A stretch of DNA of 64,000 nucleotides from Rhizobium redzepovicii (GCF_019793435.1 NZ_JAILYH010000010.1:62001-126000), one strand, 5' to 3'. Shown: positions 7,474 to 16,246, counted from the first letter of the stretch. A program made the numbers and translations. The notes: generated from the letters alone by a model not told the origin.

Positions 7474-8436
7474 ATGACCGTTAAGATTACCAGCGCGGCC
7501 GCGGTGAATGCGCTTGCGGTGCTACGCAGCATCAACAAAGAAGCCAGCCAGACACAGCAGCAAGTTTCCTCGGGTTACCGTATCGAGACGGCCTCCGACG
7601 ATGCGTCCTACTGGTCGATCGCAACCGTCATGCGCTCAGACAGCACCAATCTGGGCACGATCGGAGATGCGCTTGGACTCGGCGCTGCCAAGGTGGATGC
7701 GACCTACACGGCGATGACCTCGGCGATTGATCTTATGGGCCAGATTCGCGCCAAGCTGGTTGCGGCAAAAGAGCCCGGCACCGACAAGGACAAGATCAAT
7801 GCTGAGATCAGCGAATATAAGGAGCAGCTGAAGACCGTCGTTGAATCGACGTCGTTTGCCGGCGAAAACTGGCTGCTGAACGGCGACACCGCCGCGCCGC
7901 CGACATGGTCGGTGATTTCGAGTTTCGTGCGCGCGCCGACTGGCGAATATCAAGCTCAGACCATCGATTTCCCCTCGTCGCAAACCATCCTCATCGATAA
8001 GAACGATGCGAGCGGCGGACTGTTTACCAAGGCGGTCGATGCCAACGCGATCAACAACAGCGGCGCGACGGCGCGCAACTATTACCTTTTGGACGCCAGC
8101 TCGACCACGCCGGCGACGGGCACGGAAATTGCGATCGACAAGAATACGACCGATGCGCAACTCACCGATATGCTCGATGTGACCGACTCGCTGCTTTCCT
8201 CGCTGACGACGACGGCCGCTTCCATCGGTGTGATGAAGACGCGTATCGACGATCAGATGGACTATACGGCCGATCTCTCCGATTCGATCGACAAGAGCGT
8301 CGGCGCGCTCGTCGATACCGACATGGACGAGGCTTCGATCCGGCAAAAGGCGATCGAAACCCAGAAGCAGATGGCCGTCGAAGCGATCTCGATCCTCAAC
8401 ACGGCTTCGAGCAAGATTTTGATCCTGCTGGAATAA
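7474..8436 (+). CDS. flaD: Divergent flagellin FlaD
   Basis: The 320-residue product has the flagellin ends (MTVKITSAAAVNALAVLRS, SSGYRIETASDDASYWSIAT; C-terminal MAVEAISILNTASSKILILL) but is much less similar to FlaA-C than these are to each other, and its central region is longer and unrelated in sequence. An open frame begins at a TTG at 7450, but the ATG at 7474 aligns with the other flagellins. It lacks the AAGGGGCA ribosome binding site. It may be a minor or specialised filament protein. Confidence 0.88.
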   Translation: MTVKITSAAAVNALAVLRSINKEASQTQQQVSSGYRIETASDDASYWSIATVMRSDSTNLGTIGDALGLGAAKVDATYTAMTSAIDLMGQIRAKLVAAKEPGTDKDKINAEISEYKEQLKTVVESTSFAGENWLLNGDTAAPPTWSVISSFVRAPTGEYQAQTIDFPSSQTILIDKNDASGGLFTKAVDANAINNSGATARNYYLLDASSTTPATGTEIAIDKNTTDAQLTDMLDVTDSLLSSLTTTAASIGVMKTRIDDQMDYTADLSDSIDKSVGALVDTDMDEASIRQKAIETQKQMAVEAISILNTASSKILILLE

Positions 8437-8636
8437 AGGTGGGCGCGATCGCGGATGGCGGTGCCATTCATCCTCGCGCAAGTTTGACTTCCTAGTTTCC
8501 GGCATGAAGGCATCGTCCGAATCCGTGCCGGTGCAAGGTGAAGCCCTTGCCCGTTCGAAGCGACGTGCCGGCGCGCAAGTTCGTTTTGAGCGGGGGTGGA
8601 TATGCTGCATGCCTCCCGAATGCTGGATGGTTTTTT

Positions 8637-9266
8637 ATGAGCATTACGCTTTCCCGGTATTTGAAGGATTTCGGTGAACCGGAACCGTCAGCGCCGATCA
8701 TCGAGATGGACGATTTCGGCGGCGACGGTTTTCCCGAAATGCCGAGCGAACCGGTAATCGACGTCGAGGCGGAGCGCCGCAATGCCTATGCGCAAGGTCA
8801 TGCCGCAGCGACCGCTGATTTGACCGAAAAATACGAACGCGAGACGCGGACGCTGGCCGAGGCTCACGCGCGTGAGCTTGCCGAGCTGAGGCTTCGCTAC
8901 GAAGTCGAGGCGGCAGCGGTCATTGCATCCCGCGTCCGCGATATTGCCGAAGAGGTCGCGCAGCTGGTCAGTGCCGGTGCCTCTATCGCCATCGCGCCCG
9001 TGATGACCGAAGCGCTTGCCGCCAGGGCAGCCGAAAGCCTCGCCGTGCTGCTGCGCGACTCGATCCTCGAGGGCGCTGCCGGACCGATCGTCGTCCGCGG
9101 GCCCAGCCGGCTTTTCGAACTCTTAGCCGCCGAGCTCGGTGAACATGCCGAGGCGGTTCGACACATTGAGACTGACGATATCGATCTTGCCGTCGAAATC
9201 GGCGATTCCGTCATCGTCACCCGTATGTCCGCCTGGGCAGCCAGCTTGAAGAAAGTTCTCGAATGA
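8637..9266 (+). CDS. Conserved flagellar-cluster protein, FliH-like coiled coil (function uncertain)
   Basis: The 209-residue soluble product has an acidic N-terminus (PIIEMDDFGGDGFPE), a long charged helix (about residues 40-90: AYAQGHAAATADLTEKYERE, rich in Glu/Arg/Ala) and a compact C-terminal domain ending AWAASLKKVLE. The AYAQGHAAA segment and overall plan resemble FliH/YscL, the ATPase regulator of flagellar export, but the match is weak by eye. It is placed between flaD and motB, overlaps motB by four bases (ATGA at 9263), and so is probably translated with the stator genes. The ATG at 8637 is preferred to the earlier in-frame codon at 8538. Confidence 0.72.
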   Translation: MSITLSRYLKDFGEPEPSAPIIEMDDFGGDGFPEMPSEPVIDVEAERRNAYAQGHAAATADLTEKYERETRTLAEAHARELAELRLRYEVEAAAVIASRVRDIAEEVAQLVSAGASIAIAPVMTEALAARAAESLAVLLRDSILEGAAGPIVVRGPSRLFELLAAELGEHAEAVRHIETDDIDLAVEIGDSVIVTRMSAWAASLKKVLE

Positions 9267-10606
9267 GCGAAGGCGAAAACCACCACCACGGCAAGAACGA
9301 GATCATCATCGTCAAGAGACATGGCGGCGGTGATCACGATGGCTCCCATGGCGGTGCGTGGAAAATTGCCTATGCCGACTTCATGACGGCGATGATGGCG
9401 TTCTTCCTGGTCATGTGGCTGGTCAATGCCGCCAACGAGGAGACCAAGGCCTCGGTCGCGACCTATTTCAATCCGATCAAGCTTTCCGACGAAAAGCCGA
9501 CCGAGAAGGGATTGAAGAAGCCCGTCGACAACGCCGAAGGCGAGGAGAAGCAGGAGAAGTCGAAACAGAAGGAAGAAAATCCGAACGACGGCAAGGCTTC
9601 GGCGGATGGTGACGACCAGACATCGACATCAGGCGACCAGACCAATTATTCCGAGGCCGATTTCTTCGAAAATCCGTATTCGGTTCTGGCCGAGATCGCG
9701 CAGGAAGTCGGCCAGCAGGCCAATGTCAGCGCCAAGGGCGATGGCGGTGCCGCCGATTCCGGCCCGGCCACCGGCGCCGATGGCGGCGAAGCCTATCGTG
9801 ATCCCTTCGATCCGGATTTCTGGACGAAGCAGGTTGAGGTCACGACAGCCGGCAAGTCCGCGCCTCCCGGCAAGAGCGACGAGCAGGCGGCTGAAAGCGC
9901 GACAACCGAGATGGCCAAGGTCGAGGATATGAAGCCGATACCGCTGACCACCGATCAGAAGGCCGCTCAGGAAGCCAAGGGCGCGGCCGAGGCCAAGGAC
10001 GGCAAGGCGCCGGATGACAAGAAGTCTGGCGATAAGAAGGCTGAGGACAAGAAGGCCCCAGCGCAAAAGGATGCAGCGCAGAAGGACGCCGATCATCAGA
10101 AGGATGCGGACAAGAGCGCGGCCGAGACCGAACAGCAGCAGCAGAAACAAGCCGAGCAACTGCAGGAGCAGATCGCTCAGCAGATCGGCGGCATTGCCGG
10201 CAAGCTTGCCGAAGGCCTGACCGTAACGGCATCCGAAGGCGGATTGCTCGTCAGCATCTCCGACCAGAGCGACGACTCGATGTTCAATATCGGTTCCGCG
10301 GTTCCCCGCCAGGAAATGGTGCTCGCCATGGAAAAGATCGGCGCGATCCTGAAGGAAAGGGGCGGCGCGGTCGCCATCCGCGGCCATACGGACGGGCGCC
10401 AGTATAAGGGCGCGCAGAATGAAAACTGGCGGCTTTCGATGGACCGCGCCCAGAGCGCTTATTATATGCTTGTGCGCGGCGGGCTCGACGAAAAACGCAT
10501 CTCCCAGGTTTCGGGCTTTGCCGACCGCCGGCTGAAGCTGCCGTCCGACCCGTTCAACGCGACCAACCGCCGGATCGAGATCCTGGTGCAGGCGGATCGA
10601 GGATAA
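9263..10606 (+). CDS. motB: Flagellar stator protein MotB
   Basis: MotB anchors the stator to peptidoglycan and, with MotA (not in this window), conducts protons. A His/Gly-rich N-terminus precedes WKIAYADFMTAMMAFFLVMW, where Asp39 is the conserved proton-binding residue of the single membrane helix. The C-terminal third (about residues 320-447) is an OmpA-like peptidoglycan-binding domain (VAIRGHTDGRQY, NWRLSMDRAQSAYYMLV, NRRIEILVQ). Between them lies an unusually long charged linker rich in Lys/Asp/Ala/Gln (about residues 75-310). At 447 residues it is longer than enteric MotB (about 308). Confidence 0.95.
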   Translation: MSEGENHHHGKNEIIIVKRHGGGDHDGSHGGAWKIAYADFMTAMMAFFLVMWLVNAANEETKASVATYFNPIKLSDEKPTEKGLKKPVDNAEGEEKQEKSKQKEENPNDGKASADGDDQTSTSGDQTNYSEADFFENPYSVLAEIAQEVGQQANVSAKGDGGAADSGPATGADGGEAYRDPFDPDFWTKQVEVTTAGKSAPPGKSDEQAAESATTEMAKVEDMKPIPLTTDQKAAQEAKGAAEAKDGKAPDDKKSGDKKAEDKKAPAQKDAAQKDADHQKDADKSAAETEQQQQKQAEQLQEQIAQQIGGIAGKLAEGLTVTASEGGLLVSISDQSDDSMFNIGSAVPRQEMVLAMEKIGAILKERGGAVAIRGHTDGRQYKGAQNENWRLSMDRAQSAYYMLVRGGLDEKRISQVSGFADRRLKLPSDPFNATNRRIEILVQADRG

Positions 10607-10610
10607 CAGG

Positions 10611-11906
10611 ATGGCGCGTCGGCAGCATCGCTATGTCGGATTTGTGGCTCTCGGTCTGGCGATGCTTTCGCCGGCCGCAGCCAAGGCGCAGGATCCGGAC
10701 GATCTTGCACCGTACAAGATGCTGCGGTCGCTGCAGTTTGTGCAGGATTCCGTCGTCTCCGGGGATCATTCGGCCGGAGAGATGCAGCGCTTCATGCTGG
10801 GAACGATCGACGAGCGGCTGCGCAGCGTCGATACTTCGGTCTTCGATGACGACCGCAACGTCGATGCAGCGCTGATCTACGCGATGAGCGGCGGCAATCC
10901 GCAGACGCTCGAATATCTGATCGCCCACGACGTCAACGGCTATTTCGACAACCGTGTCACCGATGTGCTCAGAAAATATCTGAGCGGTAAGGGGCTGCTC
11001 GTCGCCAAGACCCTGGAGGAGACGGCCAGGGAATACCGCGACAAGAAGATCGGCCCATACCTTGCGTTGATCGGCGGCAACGTGCTGATCGCGACGAAGC
11101 CGACAGACGCACTGGATCTCTACGACCAGGCGCGCCTTGCGGCACCCGGCACGATCGTCGAGGAAGCGGCGTTGCGCCGCTCCGTCGCCATCTGCGTCGA
11201 CAAGGGGATGCTCGACAGGGGCATGGCCTATTCGCAGCGCTATATCAGGCGCTTCCTACATTCGCCTTATGCCAGCCAGTTCGCCGACCTTTTCGTGACA
11301 CTCGTCGTCGGCCATGATCACGACGTGAAGCCGCAGGATGTCATCGACATCCTGTCCTTCATGGACGCGCCGCGCCAGCGCGAGGTCTATCTGCGCATCG
11401 CCCGCGCTGCGGCGATCGCGGGAAAGCCGCAGCTGGCCCATATGGCGGTCGACCGTGTGCAGTCGCTTGGCGCCGGCACTGACAATGCCTTCGGTCCTCT
11501 TGCGGATTTCTATGGCGGCATGGCCGGCCTTACCACAGAGGATATCGACCGGGCAGCGAAGAATGTCAGCGGCATCGCCGGTGACACGCTTTCGCCGCGG
11601 GATCAGGCGTTGCAGGAGGCGGCACGATCGGTTGCCGAGCAGATCCTGCGCGCTCCCGACCCGGCAAGCCTGACGCAAGCCTCGGGCCCTAACACTTCTG
11701 ATCAAGAAATCACTTCTGAAAAGGCTGCGGCTATAGCTCCGCAACCGGGAGCGCCAGGCGCGCTTTCCGAGCCTGTTCCGGGAGGTGTGGCATCGACTGG
11801 CCAGAGCCAGGGTACCGACCCCTCATTCAACGCATTTGTGACGACCAATCGGTCTAAGCTCGACGAGATCGACGGTCTTCTGGCGCAGGAAGGCAACGAA
11901 CAATGA
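10611..11906 (+). CDS. motC: Periplasmic motility protein MotC
   Basis: The 431-residue product begins with a signal peptide (GLAMLSPAAAKAQ near residues 15-27) and is a mostly helical periplasmic protein without recognisable enzyme motifs. In Sinorhizobium the equivalent MotC binds MotB and is needed for rotation, a feature of rhizobial motors. It starts four bases after motB and overlaps the next gene by four bases (ATGA at 11903). The C-terminal 80 residues are Pro/Gly/Ser-rich and probably unstructured. Confidence 0.92.
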   Translation: MARRQHRYVGFVALGLAMLSPAAAKAQDPDDLAPYKMLRSLQFVQDSVVSGDHSAGEMQRFMLGTIDERLRSVDTSVFDDDRNVDAALIYAMSGGNPQTLEYLIAHDVNGYFDNRVTDVLRKYLSGKGLLVAKTLEETAREYRDKKIGPYLALIGGNVLIATKPTDALDLYDQARLAAPGTIVEEAALRRSVAICVDKGMLDRGMAYSQRYIRRFLHSPYASQFADLFVTLVVGHDHDVKPQDVIDILSFMDAPRQREVYLRIARAAAIAGKPQLAHMAVDRVQSLGAGTDNAFGPLADFYGGMAGLTTEDIDRAAKNVSGIAGDTLSPRDQALQEAARSVAEQILRAPDPASLTQASGPNTSDQEITSEKAAAIAPQPGAPGALSEPVPGGVASTGQSQGTDPSFNAFVTTNRSKLDEIDGLLAQEGNEQ

Positions 11907-13324
11907 TGGATATGAGCGTCTTGGGCGGAGCCGCCGGTCCTGATTCTGCCGCGGCTGTGAAATCTGCACGGCCGATGGGCAAAGACGATGCTGGCGGCCA
12001 AAAGAACGGCTTTTCCGACGCGCTTGCCAAGGCAAGCAACGGCGCCGTCAATGACGACGCCGACGATGCGCAGCCGGATCAGGGTGCAGTTGCCGATGCC
12101 GGCGCCGAGAAAGTGGCGCGGACCATCCGCAGCCGCAATGGCGCAAAGCCGTTGATCGATCTCGGCGATGCCGCTTTGAAGGCGCAGGCTGAAGGGCCGC
12201 CGGAGACCATCGCAAATGTCGTCGCGGCAAAGCCCGCAAAGGCTGCAGTCAAGGTGCAGGCGGATATCGCCTTCGGCAAGGTCGACCCGAAAGACCGCTC
12301 GACCGAGGCGGCCAAAGGCGGCAAGCATGCCAAAGCCGACGCGTTGGATACCGATACGGACAAGGACAGTGAGGATAATGACGGCGGCATTTCCGATGTC
12401 CTCGGCCTGCTGAAGCAGGGACCTGCCGACGGCGCCGTTGGTTTGCCGGTGACCGCAGGCGTCCATCATGCGTCCGCCAAAGCCGATGAAGCCGACAAGA
12501 AGATCGAGGATATCGAAGCCAAGGCAGGCGGCCATGCGTCCGACGCCTTGGCGGCCGTCAGCGGCAACGTCGACAGTGGCATGGTAGGTGACGTCAAGGT
12601 GCCGGGATCGGAGAATGCCGAAGCCGCCGACGGCAGGACGTTCAGGATCAGCCGCGCCGATGGCCGTGGCGTGTCGATGGATGTTCACCTCGGCACCGAT
12701 CAGGCCGGGCCTAAGGACAGCGCCAAGAAAGCCGATGTCGAAAACGTTTCGGTTCTCGAGTCGCGCCGCTATATCGGCCTGATGCAGAATTCGAATTCCG
12801 CCGCCCTCACTGCCGCTCTCTCCGGCGATTCAGAATGGGCGCGCGCCATGGAACCGAGCTCGGCGCTCTCCAATGCGGCGGAATGGACAAGCACCGGCAA
12901 GGTGGTCAATACGCTGAAGATCCAGATGAATCCGCTCGATCTCGGCATGGTGACGGCGACCATGCGCCTGTCCGGCGACGCCCTGAATGTCGACCTCAAG
13001 GTCGAAACCGGCGCGGCCTACCGTCAGATGAAGGAAGATCACGGCAAGATTCTCGAAGCACTGCGCAGCCAGGGCTACGCCGTCGACAACGTTACCATCA
13101 GCATGGCGCCGGTCGAGCGTAGCGACGCCGGCAACCAGGCAGGCAGTCAAGGCCAGGCCTCCCAGCAGCAGTCGCTCGCCCAGCAGGGGCAGGGCGGCGA
13201 GGCGCGCGAGCGTCACAATCAGACGGCACAGCGGGCGGACGGAGGCTTCAATGGTGGAGGCGAGACCGGTATTGAAGACGCTAATGCTGGCCGCAGCGGC
13301 GGCACTGGCGGCGTTTACCTCTGA
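11903..13324 (+). CDS. fliK: Flagellar hook-length control protein FliK (formerly MotD)
   Basis: The 473-residue product is low in complexity over the first 300 residues (Asp/Ala/Lys-rich) and carries a FliK C-terminal domain at about residues 325-405: NTLKIQMNPLDLGMVTATMR, VDLKVETGAAYRQM and ALRSQGYAVDNVTISM. FliK measures hook length and switches export specificity. In Sinorhizobium this gene was first named motD and later shown to be FliK. It is coupled to motC and overlaps the following lytic transglycosylase by 74 bases in another frame. The tail is Gln/Gly-rich. Confidence 0.93.
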   Translation: MMDMSVLGGAAGPDSAAAVKSARPMGKDDAGGQKNGFSDALAKASNGAVNDDADDAQPDQGAVADAGAEKVARTIRSRNGAKPLIDLGDAALKAQAEGPPETIANVVAAKPAKAAVKVQADIAFGKVDPKDRSTEAAKGGKHAKADALDTDTDKDSEDNDGGISDVLGLLKQGPADGAVGLPVTAGVHHASAKADEADKKIEDIEAKAGGHASDALAAVSGNVDSGMVGDVKVPGSENAEAADGRTFRISRADGRGVSMDVHLGTDQAGPKDSAKKADVENVSVLESRRYIGLMQNSNSAALTAALSGDSEWARAMEPSSALSNAAEWTSTGKVVNTLKIQMNPLDLGMVTATMRLSGDALNVDLKVETGAAYRQMKEDHGKILEALRSQGYAVDNVTISMAPVERSDAGNQAGSQGQASQQQSLAQQGQGGEARERHNQTAQRADGGFNGGGETGIEDANAGRSGGTGGVYL

Positions 13325-13829
13325 GGTCAAAGCCTCCACCGGCGCCTGCGAGCGTGAGATCCAGTCGGCAGCTGCCAAATACGGTATCCCGGAAGGCATC
13401 CTCTATTCGGTCGGCCTGACGGAGACCGGCCGCAAGGGCTCGCTCTATCCCTATGCAATGAACGTCGAAGGCAAGGCGATCTTTCCGCCCTCCGAACAGG
13501 ACGCGATGCGGCAGTTCGATGTCGCCCGCAGCAGCGGCGCCAAGCTCATCGACATCGGCTGCATGCAGATCAACCATTACTATCATGGCGAAAATTTTGG
13601 CTCGGCCGAGGATATGTTCGACCCGCATCGCAACGTCGAGTATGCAGCAAAATTCCTCCGCGACCTGCATGACCGTCACGAGACATGGACGATGGCGGTA
13701 GCCAGATACCATGCAGGCCCCAACAATGACCCCGCGCAGAAGCAATATGTCTGCCGCGTCATCGCCAATCTGGTCGCCACGGGCTACGGCAAGTGGACTC
13801 CCAATGCGAGTAACTTTTGCCGAAATTAA
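13251..13829 (+). CDS. Periplasmic lytic transglycosylase of the flagellar cluster
   Basis: The 192-residue product has a signal peptide (about residues 1-28) and a single lysozyme-like domain. GLTETG places the likely catalytic Glu at 58; GCMQINHYY (103-111) and VARYHAG (about 155-162) are the standard family-1 lytic transglycosylase motifs. Such enzymes open peptidoglycan for the growing rod. The ATG at 13251 has a good GGAGG five bases ahead and lies inside the end of fliK, so the genes overlap by 74 bases. Because the cluster's FlgJ lacks a muramidase domain, this enzyme is the best candidate for rod penetration. Confidence 0.9.
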   Translation: MVEARPVLKTLMLAAAAALAAFTSEVKASTGACEREIQSAAAKYGIPEGILYSVGLTETGRKGSLYPYAMNVEGKAIFPPSEQDAMRQFDVARSSGAKLIDIGCMQINHYYHGENFGSAEDMFDPHRNVEYAAKFLRDLHDRHETWTMAVARYHAGPNNDPAQKQYVCRVIANLVATGYGKWTPNASNFCRN

Positions 13830-14109
13830 TTCAACCAAAGATGGAATGGGCCCATTGTGACGAAACTGTGTCACAATATGGCAGGAATCCGGCATGAATC
13901 CCCTGCGCAAGTCATAATTAAGGGGCCGTTAACTTTTCCACGAAATTTTGGTGTGCATAAACAGCTAGACCCACTAGATATAGATCAAATCGCTACCCAG
14001 ATCTTAATCAATTATTAGTTTCTGCCATTAACTTTAACGAGTTGTCGCCGATTCGTGCGATTCGTACCCATAGATCATCGAAGTGCCACACTGATTCGGA
14101 GGCGGACGA
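13830..14109 (+). promoter_or_regulatory. Upstream region of rem
   Basis: This 280-base AT-rich gap before rem has no gene. It contains TTAACTTTAACGAG at 14028-14041, which differs by one base from TTAACCTTAACGAG (5003-5016) upstream of flaB. The rem start is preceded by CGGAGGCGGACGA, a strong ribosome binding site. In Sinorhizobium rem is activated by VisN/VisR, but no known binding site could be assigned here. Confidence 0.4.
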
Positions 14110-14781
14110 ATGATCGTCGTGGTTGATGAGCGTGAGCTCGTGAAAGATGGATACACATCTCTGTTTGGTCGTGAGGGCATTCCCTCCACCGGCTTTGATC
14201 CAGCGGAATTTGGCGAGTGGGTACAGACCGCCGCCGATTCCGATATTGCGGCAGTCGAGGCCTTCCTGATCGGTCAGGGCCAGCGCAGCCTCGAACTCCC
14301 CCGGGCGATCCGGGACCGGTCGATGGCGCCGGTAATTGCGGTCAGCGACCAGCCCTCGCTCGAAAACACCCTTGCGCTATTCGATTGTGGCGTCGACGAT
14401 GTGGTGCGCAAACCGGTGCATCCGCGCGAAATCCTGGCAAGGGCGGCTGCGATCCGGCGCCGGCTGAAGGCGATTGCCAACTACACCGAAATCGGCGGGA
14501 TCCGCGTCTTCTCGGACGGCCGCGACCCTGAGATCAACGGCGAAGTCTTCGCGCTTCCCCGGCGCGAGCGCCGCATCCTCGAATATCTAATCGCCAATCG
14601 CGGTCGCCGGGTCACCAAGACCCAGATCTTCAACGCCATCTACGGCATCTTCGATGAGGAGGTCGAGGAGAATGTCGTCGAAAGCCATATCTCGAAGCTG
14701 CGCAAGAAGCTGCGCAAGAAGCTCGGCGTCGATCCGGTCGATTCCAAGCGCTTCCTTGGCTACTGCATCGATTGGGCCTGA
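14110..14781 (+). CDS. rem: OmpR-family flagellar transcription activator Rem
   Basis: The 223-residue protein has an N-terminal receiver-like domain (about 1-115) and a winged-helix DNA-binding domain (about 125-223: LPRRERRILEYLIANRGRRV, VVESHISKLRKKLRKKL). In Sinorhizobium Rem is the intermediate-level activator of flagellar and motility genes in exponential phase. The receiver is degenerate: the strand that should carry the phosphorylated Asp reads IAAVEAFLI with Glu50, while the conserved Lys is kept (VRKPVHP, Lys101). It probably acts without phosphorylation. It lies alone between two AT-rich gaps, before flgE. Confidence 0.94.
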   Translation: MIVVVDERELVKDGYTSLFGREGIPSTGFDPAEFGEWVQTAADSDIAAVEAFLIGQGQRSLELPRAIRDRSMAPVIAVSDQPSLENTLALFDCGVDDVVRKPVHPREILARAAAIRRRLKAIANYTEIGGIRVFSDGRDPEINGEVFALPRRERRILEYLIANRGRRVTKTQIFNAIYGIFDEEVEENVVESHISKLRKKLRKKLGVDPVDSKRFLGYCIDWA

Positions 14782-14907
14782 TTTTTCCGGCCGGGCGGCG
14801 ACGCCCGGCTGAACCTCGATATTGGCCTCGCAGCGCGCCATCACAGACAGCTTCACGCAAGGCCCGACAAATACTCTCGAGCTTAACAGGTAAAACGAGG
14901 TTTTCAG

Positions 14908-16227
14908 ATGAGCATTTTCGGCAGCATGAAGACGGCGGTATCGGGCATGAATGCGCAGGCGAACCGCCTCAGCACGGTCTCCGACAATATCGCCAACGTT
15001 AACACGACCGGTTACAAGGCCGTGTCGACGAGCTTCTCGTCGCTGGTTCTGCCATCCTCGGGCGGCAACTACAATTCCGGCGGCGTTCAGACCTCCGTCC
15101 GCCAGGCCGTCTCCGACCAGGGCGATATTTCCTACACCACCTCCACCACCGACCTTGCGATCTCGGGCGACGGCTTCTTCATCGTCCAGGGCGCCGACGG
15201 CACGCCTGTCCTGACCCGCGCCGGCGACTTCACGAAGGACGACGAAGGCAATCTCGTCAACGCCGCCGGCTTCGGCCTGATGGGTTATTCCTACGACTCC
15301 GGCGCTCCCGCCGTCGTCGTCAACGGCTTCGACGGCCTCGTTCCCGTCAATGTCAACCAGGAAGGATTAACTGCCATCGCCTCGACGTCAGGCGTCTTCA
15401 AGGGCAACCTTAATTCCAACGCTAACGTTGCTCCGGTCGCTCCTGCGACGCTTCCGAGCGACAACGGCGCAACCGGCACCCCGACAACCGACACCAAGAA
15501 GTTCTCGATGGTCGCCTACGACACGCTCGGCAACAAGGTGATGTACGACTTCTACTTCACCAAGACCTCGGTTACTACACCACCGCCGGCAACCGGCACC
15601 GCCAGCACTTGGGAGGTTGCGATCTTCCGCAACGCCGATGCGGCAACCGGCGGAACGACCTCCTTCCCCTACAGTACCACCACCCCCACCGGCGGCACCG
15701 TGGCAGAGACCACGCTCGAGTTCGACTCAACCGGCAAGATCACCAACTCAACGGGCACCGTCACGATCTCCGATCCGGTAACTGGTTTGGATATCGACAT
15801 GGATCTCACGGGCTTTACGCAGCTCGGCGCCGAGTTTGCCGGCACCGGCACGCCGAACGGTCAAGCCGCAAGCCCGGTCAAGGACGTAACGATCGACGGC
15901 GACGGCATAGTCTACGCCAAATACGAGGACGGCAGCACCAAGCCGCTCTACCGCATTCCGCTCGCGAATGTCGCAAGTCCGGACAAGTTGACGCTGATGA
16001 GCGGAAACGTCTACAGCGCCAACGGCCAGTCGGGCGTCACTGTCACCGGTTTCCCGCAGACCAACGGCCTCGGCACGATCAAGTCGGGTGCTCTCGAAGG
16101 TTCGAACGTCGACCTTGCCGGCGAGCTCACCGAGATGATCGAATCCCAACGCAGCTATACCGCCAATTCCAAGGTGTTCCAGACGGGGTCCGACATCATG
16201 GACGTCCTCGTCAACCTCAAGAGATAA
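14908..16227 (+). CDS. flgE: Flagellar hook protein FlgE
   Basis: The 439-residue product builds the flagellar hook. The conserved N-terminus reads SMKTAVSGMNAQANRLSTVS followed by DNIANVNTTGYK, and the C-terminus ELTEMIESQRSYTANSKVF with a final helix ending LVNLKR, both diagnostic of axial rod/hook proteins. The middle (about residues 150-330) is Thr/Gly/Ala-rich and variable. It is the first gene of the long hook/filament/export series, preceded by a 126-base gap that probably carries its promoter, and is followed 19 bases later by flgK. Confidence 0.96.
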   Translation: MSIFGSMKTAVSGMNAQANRLSTVSDNIANVNTTGYKAVSTSFSSLVLPSSGGNYNSGGVQTSVRQAVSDQGDISYTTSTTDLAISGDGFFIVQGADGTPVLTRAGDFTKDDEGNLVNAAGFGLMGYSYDSGAPAVVVNGFDGLVPVNVNQEGLTAIASTSGVFKGNLNSNANVAPVAPATLPSDNGATGTPTTDTKKFSMVAYDTLGNKVMYDFYFTKTSVTTPPPATGTASTWEVAIFRNADAATGGTTSFPYSTTTPTGGTVAETTLEFDSTGKITNSTGTVTISDPVTGLDIDMDLTGFTQLGAEFAGTGTPNGQAASPVKDVTIDGDGIVYAKYEDGSTKPLYRIPLANVASPDKLTLMSGNVYSANGQSGVTVTGFPQTNGLGTIKSGALEGSNVDLAGELTEMIESQRSYTANSKVFQTGSDIMDVLVNLKR

Positions 16228-16246
16228 TCAGGGTAACGGGTAAGCC

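Noticed and set aside
3922..8436. Tandem repeat array or CRISPR-like structure in the flagellin region
   Set aside because: The repetition comes from four paralogous genes of 300-320 codons, not from short spaced repeats. No array of short direct repeats with unique spacers was seen anywhere in the window.
14787..14808. Terminator after rem (CCGGGCG/CGCCCGG)
   Set aside because: Only a seven-base stem at 14791-14808 with no T-run behind it; too weak to call.
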